DNA from: Pseudomonadota bacterium
GTDB taxonomy: Bacteria > Pseudomonadota > Alphaproteobacteria > Rhizobiales > Hyphomicrobiaceae
Assembly: GCA_023412805.1 (NCBI GenBank)
Contig: JAEZRM010000023.1
Location: 12,215 to 76,214, forward strand
Length of the DNA stretch: 64,000 bases
Direction of reading: 5' to 3'
This document shows positions 9,149 to 17,138 of the stretch, piece by piece. The notes under the pieces are model-generated. The model worked only from the letters and a program-made list of their open reading frames with translations, had not been told where the DNA came from and did no database searches. A program made the position numbers and the translations under genes. The stretch's first letter is position 1. Each line of letters starts with the position of its first letter.

Positions 9149-9484
9149 ATGAAGAAGTTGCTATTGGTGGTTGCTGCCTGCGTGATCGCTACGCCGGCGT
9201 TTGCGCAGGTCGCTTCGCGCGGCGGCGTTGCGAATTCCGCGCGCATCAGCCAGACGGCGGGCGCCCTGGCTTTCAATCTATTGGCTCAGGGTGAGCGAGC
9301 CGAGATCGAAGCGCCGCGCAATGATCCTTATCTGCGGGTCGATGGCGGCGCGTTCATCATGCCGTACATCAATGAGTCCTTCAACGCTGTGCGGGGCGGA
9401 GAAGTGCGCGTCTACGACCCCGTCGGCACGTTCATCGACGAGCGGTCCTTCACGGTCAACAACGACTATCTCAATCCTCCTTGA
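9149..9484 (+). CDS. Small exported protein of unknown function
   Basis: The 111-residue product begins with a classical signal peptide, MKKLLLVVAACVIATPAFAQ, with AFA-Q cleavage. The mature part has NSARISQTAGALAF and ends in an asparagine-rich NNDYLNPP. I do not recognise the family. The alternative ATG at 9137 adds four residues, but GAGAG is better placed for 9149. A strong terminator-like hairpin follows at 9496, and the curlin-repeat-like gene is next. Position suggests a surface-fibre or biofilm-related role (inference). Confidence 0.7.
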   Translation: MKKLLLVVAACVIATPAFAQVASRGGVANSARISQTAGALAFNLLAQGERAEIEAPRNDPYLRVDGGAFIMPYINESFNAVRGGEVRVYDPVGTFIDERSFTVNNDYLNPP

Positions 9485-9495
9485 TGCTGAAGCAG

Positions 9496-9532
9496 GCGAT
9501 GAGGCGTGACTGCTGCGGTCACGCCTCATCGC
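9496..9532 (+). terminator. Strong hairpin after the exported-protein gene
   Basis: Perfect 15-bp arms, GCGATGAGGCGTGAC at 9496-9510 and its reverse complement at 9518-9532, enclose a 7-base loop. Only TT follows, so it is either a Rho-independent terminator with a weak U tract or an mRNA-stabilising hairpin between two secreted-protein genes. Confidence 0.6.
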
Positions 9533-9610
9533 TTGAGATGCCAGAGTTTGCGACCAGTGCGCCATGAAGCGCCAGCGTCTCCATCACAAATCGAACGCAC
9601 GAGGAATTCG

Positions 9611-10063
9611 ATGCGAACTGCTGCATCCAGTGGCGTCGCTCTGATGTTGCTTGCTACCAGCTCTCATGCGGAGACGTTGGAGATCAATCAGAGCGCTTGG
9701 TTGAATTACACCGTCGTCGTCAATGCGGTGAACAAGGGCTCGAGCCTCTCGATCAATCATCGCGGTGAGAAGAACGGCATCTCCTCGGTGCAGATTGCAG
9801 GAGCCAAAGACACGGAGATGCTGGCGCATCAACGTGGCCGGCGCAATGCCGCAGTCGTCCATCAGCAAGGCTGGATCACATCGTCGATCGTCATTCAGGA
9901 AGGGCCGCATGGCCCCGGCGGCCATCGAGATCTACCGATGAGCCACACTGTTCGAGAGACGGACGAAGGCTACCTCTCGTATTTCCAGACAGGGGGGTTC
10001 AGCCTCGTCACGCCGACCGACCCCAATCACACATGGATCAGCCGGTTCGGCCGTTCTCGCTGA
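9611..10063 (+). CDS. Exported curlin-repeat-like protein
   Basis: The 150-residue protein has a signal peptide ending near SSHAE. Its body contains the curlin signature Q-x-G-x2-N-x-A-x3-Q in HQRGRRNAAVVHQQG, plus a degenerate copy in INHRGEKNGISSVQ and a third weak one starting INQSAWLNY. Curlin subunits (CsgA/CsgB) stack such repeats into amyloid fibres in biofilms. The C-terminal third is unlike curlin. Start at 9611 follows GAGG; the frame opens at 9506. There are no csgEFG secretion genes in the window, so the fibre hypothesis depends on genes elsewhere. Confidence 0.65.
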   Translation: MRTAASSGVALMLLATSSHAETLEINQSAWLNYTVVVNAVNKGSSLSINHRGEKNGISSVQIAGAKDTEMLAHQRGRRNAAVVHQQGWITSSIVIQEGPHGPGGHRDLPMSHTVRETDEGYLSYFQTGGFSLVTPTDPNHTWISRFGRSR

Positions 10064-10179
10064 GAGAGTGGCCTCCTGCAAACAATGGGACGCCCGGATT
10101 TCGATATCGATTCTCTGAGAGCGAGAAGAAAAAGCGCAGGGCACGATCTGCCTGATATCGCGCGCAGGGGCAGTACGTC

Positions 10180-11613
10180 ATGAAATCAACGATTGCAACC
10201 CGAGCTGCTGGTCTTCTCGCGGTGTTCTGCATCAGCGCATTGATGCTCGCAAGGGTAAGCGGATCCGCAAGCGCCGACGATGATGAGACTTCATCATCGC
10301 CGGCCGTAGCTGCGAAGAAGAGTGCGGATCGCGCGTGTCATGCATTCGGGTCGGGCTACACTTCCGTCGGAAATACAGGCCTTTGTGCGCGGCTTGGTGG
10401 TGGCATTCTTGTGTCGGCGTCGAAGGAGTTCACGGACCGCGACATCGTGATGGTGGGCCAGCGCATACCGACACTGTTCAATAATGGTGCGGGTGCGCCG
10501 ATCGTCTACTACCACGAGGACGACGTAAGCAAGCAGACGAAGAACCCTACCGCGGGCGCCTACGCGTGGGCGCAGATGATGGTTCAGACGAGGAACGACT
10601 GGGGGATGCTGCGCGGTTTCGTGCGCATCGCTGCAGATGCGCGCACGCGCTACGACGATAGCGGAGATGTCGTCGTCGATCTGCGCCGAATCGAGAACTC
10701 CTACTACTACGGCGCCCTGGACGAGGCGTGGGTGCAGTGGAACGGCCTGAAGGTCGGTGTTCAACCGTCGATGTTCGGCTTCAACCGGTTGCCGAGTGTC
10801 GTGACGCCCGGCTATTCGTCGATCGTGAATACCCTCGGAGCTTCCTACACGATCGGCCTGACGCGCAACGCCTCGCTCAGCATTGCGCTGGAGGATCCGG
10901 AGCGACGGATCATGGCCGATGGCATTCTCGCCCGGCCGACACGATCCGACGTTCCCGATATCGTCGCGATGGCGCGCATCGCGACGCCTTCGACGCTCTA
11001 TCATTTCTCCGGCGCACTGCATCACGTCGAGGATCATGTTCTCAAGGATTTCGTGGGCGGAGATGAGACGAGCGTCTGGGGCTGGGCGCTGTCCGCCGGA
11101 TTGCAGTCACGGGTGACGTGGAAGGACATCATCGGACCGCAGGGCGACGGCGTATTCGGCCGCTTCAGTTTCACGGCCGCGTATGCTTCGGGTGCGCCGG
11201 CTTATCTCGGCATTCCCTTCTTTGCGCCCGACTATGTCGCCGCCGGTGATGGCATGACCTACAATTCCAAAGGCTGGTCGGCCGTCGCATCGTATGAACA
11301 CATGCTGGCGCCGTGGATAAAGCTGAGCCTCAGCGGATCGTACTTCGACATCTCGATGTACTCGGCGGGCGAGCCGTTGATCCCGCATGATGACCCTGGC
11401 CCTCCGCTGATGCCTGATCTCGATTTCGAGGTCGACGTACGCGGCACGGTCTTTCAGGCGGGCATCGAAATCATGCCGCGGCCGGGAATGGTGATCGGTT
11501 TGGAGGGCGGATACACCACCACATCCGCCAAGGGCCGATACGTCGGATTCCCGGGCGAAAGAGCGAGCGTGGGCTTCCCGCATGTCGGCGTCTACCTGCG
11601 CCAATCATTCTGA
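10180..11613 (+). CDS. Outer-membrane porin
   Basis: The 477-residue product has an N-terminal signal segment and alternating hydrophobic/polar beta-strand patterns throughout. It contains the alphaproteobacterial porin pattern ACHAFGSGYTSVGNTGLCAR followed by LGGGILV near residues 50-75. It ends in YLRQSF, a terminal aromatic residue as needed for BAM recognition. These features fit the porin_2-like group of Hyphomicrobiales, which form trimeric diffusion channels. The length matches the family. It lies between the curlin-like and YadA-like genes. Confidence 0.82.
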   Translation: MKSTIATRAAGLLAVFCISALMLARVSGSASADDDETSSSPAVAAKKSADRACHAFGSGYTSVGNTGLCARLGGGILVSASKEFTDRDIVMVGQRIPTLFNNGAGAPIVYYHEDDVSKQTKNPTAGAYAWAQMMVQTRNDWGMLRGFVRIAADARTRYDDSGDVVVDLRRIENSYYYGALDEAWVQWNGLKVGVQPSMFGFNRLPSVVTPGYSSIVNTLGASYTIGLTRNASLSIALEDPERRIMADGILARPTRSDVPDIVAMARIATPSTLYHFSGALHHVEDHVLKDFVGGDETSVWGWALSAGLQSRVTWKDIIGPQGDGVFGRFSFTAAYASGAPAYLGIPFFAPDYVAAGDGMTYNSKGWSAVASYEHMLAPWIKLSLSGSYFDISMYSAGEPLIPHDDPGPPLMPDLDFEVDVRGTVFQAGIEIMPRPGMVIGLEGGYTTTSAKGRYVGFPGERASVGFPHVGVYLRQSF

Positions 11614-11952
11614 TCGGTTGCTGGGCGATCGCATCCATCAGTTGCCGTCTTCTGATCCTGCCGTCCGGCTCTCCGGACACGCGGCGCGTGCGCGACGGCC
11701 CCATCTCCTGATGTTGCATTTTTGTCAGACGGCGACAGCATCGCACAATCTTAGCGTGTGTATATCCGAATCTCACTACCCGTAGTCATGGAGTCGTGGC
11801 AGATGATACACCTATAGATTGTGGTCGGGCGATCGATCTTTATCGCGATCTCCGCAATCTTCACGTGTGTGGGCGTAACGGGATGCTGCCTTGGAACTGT
11901 TAGTTGAGTGCTATGTCTGTTGCAACTTTAGAGAACTGCGGAGAAAACGGAG
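11614..11952. other. Intergenic region upstream of the YadA-like gene
   Basis: No gene is recognisable in this 339-bp gap. It is less GC-rich than its surroundings around 11750-11930. A GCGTGTGT motif at about 11754 recurs before the exported-protein gene (about 9091), and a related ACGTGTGTGG lies near 11864. The latter part most likely holds the promoter and long 5' leader of the trimeric adhesin gene. Confidence 0.4.
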
Positions 11953-12714
11953 ATGCGAGGATATTTCAGGGGCAGCGGATGCGCCGCGGCATTGGCGGTC
12001 GCGGGGGCGCTTATTGTGGGTGGCAGCGCAGCGCAGGCGCAGTACAGCGCAGGCGGTGGCACCGCGTCAGGCACCGACGCAATCGCTATCGGCGACGGCG
12101 CTAATGCATCAAGTCAGAATTCCGTTGCGGTCGGCTACTACGCCAACGCGGGAGGCCTGAACGCCATCGCGATCGGCGTCGGCGCGTCGGCGACCGCTGA
12201 TCACAGCACGGCTATTGGTGGCGGTTCGATTGCGAGCCGCGGTGGGCAGGCCGACTATACAGCGCCCTATCTGACCGCGCCGCAGACGTCCATCGGTGAG
12301 GTCTCGGTTGGCAATAACGCCGATGTGCAGCGGCAGGTCACGAACGTCGCCGCTGGCTCCACGCCGACGGACGCAGTCAATGTCGCCCAGCTCCAAGGCG
12401 CAGTCGAGCCGCTGAGGTCGGACCTGAGCGCGCTTAGCGGCCGCGTTGGCAGGCTCGAGGATCGAGTTGACGACGTTCGCGACATCGCGATTTCCGCCGG
12501 TGCGATTGCGATGGCGAACTCGCAGCTTCGCTATGACGATCGCGCAGGCAAGCTTTCTCTCGCCGCGGGTGGCGGCGCCTTTCATGGCAAGGGCGCATTC
12601 GCTGTTGGCCTCGGCTACACCTCGCCGGATCGCCTCTGGCGCGCGAACCTTTCGGGCAGCTTCACGGAAGACGAAGCTGCGTTCGGTGGCGGCATGAGCT
12701 TCACCTTGAACTGA
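11953..12714 (+). CDS. Minimal YadA-type trimeric autotransporter adhesin
   Basis: Trimeric autotransporters bind surfaces or host components. The 253-residue protein has a signal peptide ending in AQAQ, then YadA head repeats: DAIAIGDGANASSQNSVAVG, NAIAIGVGASA, HSTAIGGG. A YadA-stalk/neck motif RQVTNVAAGSTPTDAVN follows near residue 135, then a short coiled coil (LRSDLSALSGRVGRLEDRV). It closes with a C-terminal anchor of about 75 residues (YadA_C) ending in FTLN. It is much shorter than typical adhesins, with only one head and almost no stalk. Codon use is like the neighbours. Confidence 0.9.
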   Translation: MRGYFRGSGCAAALAVAGALIVGGSAAQAQYSAGGGTASGTDAIAIGDGANASSQNSVAVGYYANAGGLNAIAIGVGASATADHSTAIGGGSIASRGGQADYTAPYLTAPQTSIGEVSVGNNADVQRQVTNVAAGSTPTDAVNVAQLQGAVEPLRSDLSALSGRVGRLEDRVDDVRDIAISAGAIAMANSQLRYDDRAGKLSLAAGGGAFHGKGAFAVGLGYTSPDRLWRANLSGSFTEDEAAFGGGMSFTLN

Positions 12715-12748
12715 TGGAGACACTTCCGGGGGGAAGAGCGAGGAGGGC

Positions 12749-13513
12749 GTGTCTCCGGATGCGCTCTCCTCACCGCCGTTTTCATTGGGTGGCGTAGGAG
12801 GCTTTGTCGTGCACGCGCTTGGGCAGCAGATTCTCCGGTCAACAATCGCTGTGGGGGCGCTGGTCGCCGTTGGCAGTACGCTCACCATCGGGCTCGCTGG
12901 CGCCGATGATTCGCGGACGAGAGCGGATGCCGCTGTTCGCATGGCACAGGCTACCGATACAAAAAAGCCGCGCCTCGATAGCTGGGCATCCTCCGTCAAG
13001 CAGCCCGATGCGAAGAAGAAGCAGGCCTCAGCCGAGGCGACGAAGCCCGAGGCAGACAAGGATCGCGGCGCGCCGGCCGGTCATCTGCAGCCGCAGCTGC
13101 ACGCGAGTAACGGCGGGATCACGACGTGCTTCGATACCCTCGCGCGGGCGACGAGTCAGGCCGTGGATGGGGAGCATCACGCGTTCTCATTCTGGGATTC
13201 CAAGAAGCCGAACGAAAGCACGTTCCGCTCGATCGTTTCGCTGCGCTATCCCCACGCGACGGCGCCACGCGGTGCGTCGATCATCATCAACAGCCCGGTC
13301 GGCGGCGCTTGCGATGCGACGACGCTGCAGGTCATGCCAACGCAGCGTTCGTGCAGCGCCATTCAGGGCGATCTCATGAAGACGGGGAAAGCCGTCGCGA
13401 ATCTGGCGGGGCTCGCGCTCATTCAGGTGCCGCAGGAGCTGAGCTATATGCTGCTACCGACGGCCGGAGACGGCTGCGCGATTATCGCCATCCGCGTGAT
13501 TCGCGCGCAGTAG
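12749..13513 (+). CDS. Exported or membrane-anchored protein of unknown function
   Basis: The 254-residue product starts at GTG with GAGGAGGG just upstream; a second GTG at 12809 (VHALGQQ) would also leave the signal segment intact. A hydrophobic stretch (STIAVGALVAVGSTLTIGLA) precedes a lysine/alanine-rich linker and a compact C-terminal domain of about 140 residues with four cysteines (TTCFDTL, GGACDATT, QRSCSA, GDGCAI), probably two disulphides in the periplasm. No family is recognised. It follows the adhesin by 34 bp and may be co-transcribed. Confidence 0.7.
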   Translation: MSPDALSSPPFSLGGVGGFVVHALGQQILRSTIAVGALVAVGSTLTIGLAGADDSRTRADAAVRMAQATDTKKPRLDSWASSVKQPDAKKKQASAEATKPEADKDRGAPAGHLQPQLHASNGGITTCFDTLARATSQAVDGEHHAFSFWDSKKPNESTFRSIVSLRYPHATAPRGASIIINSPVGGACDATTLQVMPTQRSCSAIQGDLMKTGKAVANLAGLALIQVPQELSYMLLPTAGDGCAIIAIRVIRAQ

Positions 13514-13565
13514 CGCCGCCGGTACGCTCACCCATGTTGATGTTGTCATAAAATGCGGGTGGGTT

Positions 13566-13611
13566 CCGGGAGGGTGTCCCTCCCGGTTGGGGCGTGGGGC
13601 GAAAGCCCCAC
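13566..13611. repeat. Two adjacent hairpins downstream of the exported protein
   Basis: The first hairpin has 9-bp perfect arms CCGGGAGGG/CCCTCCCGG with a TGT loop (13566-13586). The second has 7-bp arms GTGGGGC/GCCCCAC with a GAAA tetraloop (13594-13611). There is no U tract. They lead directly into the family B repeats. Confidence 0.6.
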
Positions 13612-13620
13612 TCGCGAAGC

Positions 13621-13764
13621 GACCGCGTGCATAGCATGACGGAGCGCGGCGATAGCACGCCTTCCCGGCAGCCCGCTGGTCGTACTCCAAGCTGACCGCA
13701 TGGCGGCCGCGGGCATAGCATGACGAAATGGAGGCGATAGCACCTCTTCCCAGCAGCCCGCGGC
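13621..13764. repeat. Palindromic intergenic repeat, family B, two tandem copies
   Basis: A degenerate unit (13621-13679) and a well-formed unit (13700-13764) share GCATAGCATGACG, GGCGATAGCAC, CTTCCC and CAGCCCGC. The good unit is bounded by GCCGCGGGC and GCCCGCGGC, inverted with respect to each other. A third copy is at 57759-57820. The spacing and palindromic ends suggest a REP-like mobile palindrome. Confidence 0.75.
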
Positions 13765-13780
13765 ACCTAAAGAGAGCCCA

Positions 13781-14824
13781 TCAGCTATTCGGGCCGCGAT
13801 CCATCGAGACCGGCTGCCAGCGACGCAGCCCGCTCGTCGGCAGCACCGTCGGATTGACGCACGACATGGGCCAGCGACCCGTAAGCACGAGCGCCAATTC
13901 CTGCCCGACGCGGCGCTTGCGTGCCGGATCGAAGCGCGCCGAGGCCGAGGCATTATGCGGCGCGAGAATGACGTTGTTCATCTTGAGCAGCGGATTGTCC
14001 GGCTTGGGCGGCTCAATCTCGAACACGTCGAGGCCTGCGCCCGCGATCCAACCTTCCTGCAGCGCCTTGATGAGGCCGCTCTCGACCACCGTCGGCCCAC
14101 GGCCCGTATTGATGAAGATCGCGGTCTTTTTCATCTGCTTGAAATGCTGCTCCTTGAGGAAGCCCACGGCCTCGGGCGTGGCCGGCAGATGCATGGAGAC
14201 GAAGTCGGACTTCGCGAGCAGCTCGGAAAGGCTTGCCGGCTGGACGCCGTGCGATGAGATCGACAGTTCGTCGAGGAACGGATCGTGCGCCATCAGGTGC
14301 AGACCGAAGGCCTTAGCGCGTGCAGCGGTGGCCCGAGCGACGCGGCCGAAGGCGATGAAGCCGAGCGTCTGCCCCTGGAGGCGCGGAATCTGCAGCAGTT
14401 GCGGGCGGCCCTCCGACCAGCGGCCTTCGCGCACCATGCGGTCCTGCTCCAGCGCCCGGCGATGGGCGGCGAGCAGCAGCATCATAGCGTGATCGGCCAC
14501 CTCCTCGATGAAGGTATCGGGACAGTTCGTGACGGGAATGCCCTTTTCGGTCGCCGCGGCCACATCGACGTAGTCCACGCCGACCGTGCCGAGCGCGATG
14601 TGCTTGCATTTGTCCAGCGCCATGATCATCGGGCGCGTGAACTTCATGGCCTTGGCATAGACCGCGTCGACGCCCTTTGCGGCGGCAATGAATCCTTCTT
14701 CGGTCGCCGGACACTCGATGATCTCGGCGTCGAGGCCTTCGAGCGCCTCCATCTCGTAGTCATAGCCGCCACCCGCGACCGTGAAGGAGGCGCCGGCGGG
14801 CGTGAGAATTTTGAGTTTGGGCAT
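13781..14824 (-). CDS. D-isomer-specific 2-hydroxyacid dehydrogenase (C-terminal-binding/SerA-like)
   Basis: Family members reversibly reduce 2-keto acids with NAD(P)H. The 347-residue protein has the substrate-binding GTVGVDYVDVAAATEKGIPV and the dehydrogenase helix pattern EEVADHAMMLLL. The Rossmann loop is GFIAFGRVARATAARAKAF, with an A where the usual GxGxxG has its second glycine. It also has the catalytic-region signatures INTGRGPTVVE, AGLDVFEIEP and an NxxxxPH-like LAPHNAS. Start at 14824 follows GGGAGC; the frame extends to 15052 without coding character. It is divergent from the alcohol dehydrogenase gene. The substrate cannot be told. Confidence 0.85.
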   Translation of the reverse strand: MPKLKILTPAGASFTVAGGGYDYEMEALEGLDAEIIECPATEEGFIAAAKGVDAVYAKAMKFTRPMIMALDKCKHIALGTVGVDYVDVAAATEKGIPVTNCPDTFIEEVADHAMMLLLAAHRRALEQDRMVREGRWSEGRPQLLQIPRLQGQTLGFIAFGRVARATAARAKAFGLHLMAHDPFLDELSISSHGVQPASLSELLAKSDFVSMHLPATPEAVGFLKEQHFKQMKKTAIFINTGRGPTVVESGLIKALQEGWIAGAGLDVFEIEPPKPDNPLLKMNNVILAPHNASASARFDPARKRRVGQELALVLTGRWPMSCVNPTVLPTSGLRRWQPVSMDRGPNS

Positions 14825-15051
14825 TTCGTGCTCCCTGTGGGCCGCTCGGATGTCGGCAGCATGATTGTTCTGACGGCGGAACCTGCCACGCCCGGCGCGA
14901 CCAAGGCAACGGGTGGCTGTGCAGCGCACGCCTGCATTTCGCGGGGCGCGGGACGGTCTCCTGCTGACAAGCGTGGCCAAGCCATTAGTGTAGGGCACAC
15001 AATAAGGACTGTGCCAATCAACCGGCGTGGCGAGGCAGAGGAGGAAGCACA

Positions 15052-16104
15052 ATGAAGGGCGCTGTTTTCGCAGGTGACCGCAAAGTCGAGTTCCGTGATT
15101 TCCCGGATCCGACGCCTGGGCCGGGCGAGGTCGTGCTGGAAATGAAAGCCTCGGGCATGTGCGGCAGCGATCTCAAGTTCTACCGGGCGGCGCCGGGCGA
15201 GGCGGCGAAACTGCTCGGGCTCGGCGATACCGGCGCCGTCATCGCCGGTCATGAACCCTGTGGTGTGGTCGCAGCGGTCGGAAAGGGCGTGAGCGAGAAG
15301 GAAGCGCGCGTCGGCCAGCGCGTCATGGTTCATCACTATCGCGGTTGCGGTGTCTGTCCCCACTGTTCGACGGGTTGGATGCAACTCTGCGACGAGGGCG
15401 TGGCCGAGGTTTATGGCGCCACGGGGCACGGCGGTCACGCGCCGTACATGAAGGTGCCGGCGCGGACACTGGTGACGCTCCCCGATGAACTTTCCTTCGA
15501 GACTGGCGCAGCAATTTCCTGCGGCACCGGGACCGCCTGGGGCGCGCTCAAGCGCCTGGAACTCACGGGCGACCAGACCATCGCCATCTTCGGCCAGGGC
15601 CCGGTCGGCCTCTCGGGCACACAGCTCGCGGCGGCCATGGGCGCACGGGTCATCGCACTCGATGTCAGCGATGAACGCCTCGCTCGCGCCAGGGAACTCG
15701 GGGCGGACGTGACGATAAATCCAACGAAGACGAACGATATCGTCGGCGCCATCAAGCAACTCACGCACGGTCTCGGCGCCCACGCGACGCTTGATGCCTC
15801 GTCCTCGTCGGAGGCGCGGCGTCAGGCCGTGCAGAGCGTGCGCACATGGGGCAAGGCCTGCTTCGTCGGCGAGGGTGGGCAAGTCACGCTCGACGTCAGC
15901 CCCGATATGCTGCGCCGCCAAGTGACGCTCATCGGCTCGTGGACGTTTTCGACGGTCGGTCAGGCGGAGTGCGCGACATTCATCGCCGACCGCAAGATCA
16001 AGGTCGATGATCTCTTCACGCACCGCTGGAAGCTCGAGCAGGCCGACGAGGCCTACAAGCTCTTCGACAAGCAGACCAGCGGCAAGGGCGTGATCCTGAT
16101 GTAG
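15052..16104 (+). CDS. Zinc-dependent medium-chain alcohol dehydrogenase
   Basis: The 350-residue MDR oxidoreductase has the catalytic-zinc signature GHEPCGVVAAVGKGV (His at about 67), with upstream MCGSDL. The structural-zinc region GCGVCPHC plus QLCDEG supplies cysteines. The NAD(P) loop is FGQGPVGLSGTQLA. It is the first of six co-oriented genes running to 21209, and the divergent hydroxyacid dehydrogenase shares its promoter gap. A role in oxidising a small alcohol or polyol within a catabolic pathway is an inference. Confidence 0.88.
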   Translation: MKGAVFAGDRKVEFRDFPDPTPGPGEVVLEMKASGMCGSDLKFYRAAPGEAAKLLGLGDTGAVIAGHEPCGVVAAVGKGVSEKEARVGQRVMVHHYRGCGVCPHCSTGWMQLCDEGVAEVYGATGHGGHAPYMKVPARTLVTLPDELSFETGAAISCGTGTAWGALKRLELTGDQTIAIFGQGPVGLSGTQLAAAMGARVIALDVSDERLARARELGADVTINPTKTNDIVGAIKQLTHGLGAHATLDASSSSEARRQAVQSVRTWGKACFVGEGGQVTLDVSPDMLRRQVTLIGSWTFSTVGQAECATFIADRKIKVDDLFTHRWKLEQADEAYKLFDKQTSGKGVILM

Positions 16105-16134
16105 CGGGCTGAAGCAAAAGGGAGACGGCGAAGT

Positions 16135-17028
16135 ATGTGGCGCGAGATCGAGCCTTCGGAAGTGCGTGATGTCTCAGTCGATGGCTATCGCGTTCGCACC
16201 TACAGCTTCGGCTCTGGCGACAACGTCGTCTTTTGCCTGAATGGCGGTCCGGGCCTTCCGTGCGACTATCTGCGGGAGGCCCATTCCTGCCTGATCGACA
16301 AGGGCTATCGCGTTGTCGCCTTCGATCAGCTCGGCACGGGCAAGTCCGACCGGCCGACGGACGCGGCGCTCTGGACCATCGGCCGCTATGTCGAGGAGAC
16401 CGAGACCGTGCGCAATGCGCTTGGCCTCGGCAGGGTGCATCTGCTCGGGCATTCGTGGGGCGGCTGGCTCTCGATCGACTATGCGCTCACCTATCCCGAG
16501 AACCTCAAGACGCTCATCCTCGAAGATACGGTCGCGGACATGCCGCATCTCGCGAGCGAGCTGGAGCGTTTGCGCGCCGCGCTCGGACCAGAGACGGTCG
16601 CGATGATGCAGAAGCACGAGGCGGCGGGCACCTACGATCATCCCGAGTATCAGGCGGCTGTGACGATCCTGAACTATCGCCACGTCTGCCGCCTGCCTGA
16701 ATGGCCCGCGCCGATCAAGCGCTCGCTCGACGACTGGAACATGGGCCCGTACATGACCATGCAGGGGCCGAATGAATTCCTCTACATCGGCAATCTCAAG
16801 GACTGGAACCGCGTGCCGGATCTGCCGCGCATCAAAGTTCCGGTGCTGATCACCGTCGGCGCACACGACGAGCTGACGCCCGCGTGCGCGCTTCGCATGA
16901 AGCTGGCGCTGCCCGATGCCGAGATCAAGGTCTTCCCCAATTCCAGCCATATGCCCTTTTATGAGGAGCCGGCCGCCTACTACCCCGCACTCCTCGATTT
17001 TCTGGCTCGGCGCGGAGCGAGCATCTGA
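16135..17028 (+). CDS. Alpha/beta hydrolase, proline iminopeptidase family
   Basis: This 297-residue hydrolase has the oxyanion-hole motif NGGPG at residues 36-40, the nucleophile elbow GHSWGG with Ser107, and likely acid Asp245 (GAHDEL) and base His272 (NSSHMPF). These are diagnostic of the S33 peptidase family, whose members remove N-terminal proline or hydrolyse amides and esters. It sits 30 bp after the alcohol dehydrogenase and about 110 bp before mmsA, so it may act on an amide or ester in the same pathway rather than on peptides. Confidence 0.88.
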   Translation: MWREIEPSEVRDVSVDGYRVRTYSFGSGDNVVFCLNGGPGLPCDYLREAHSCLIDKGYRVVAFDQLGTGKSDRPTDAALWTIGRYVEETETVRNALGLGRVHLLGHSWGGWLSIDYALTYPENLKTLILEDTVADMPHLASELERLRAALGPETVAMMQKHEAAGTYDHPEYQAAVTILNYRHVCRLPEWPAPIKRSLDDWNMGPYMTMQGPNEFLYIGNLKDWNRVPDLPRIKVPVLITVGAHDELTPACALRMKLALPDAEIKVFPNSSHMPFYEEPAAYYPALLDFLARRGASI

Positions 17029-17138
17029 GGCGCGGATTGGCCGCCTTGCCGCGGGTTGAGGCGGCCCCTACTGTGGCCCCGGCCGCCTGATACAGGCATA
17101 TGACGGCAACGAACATTCACGACGGGAACGACGGTACC

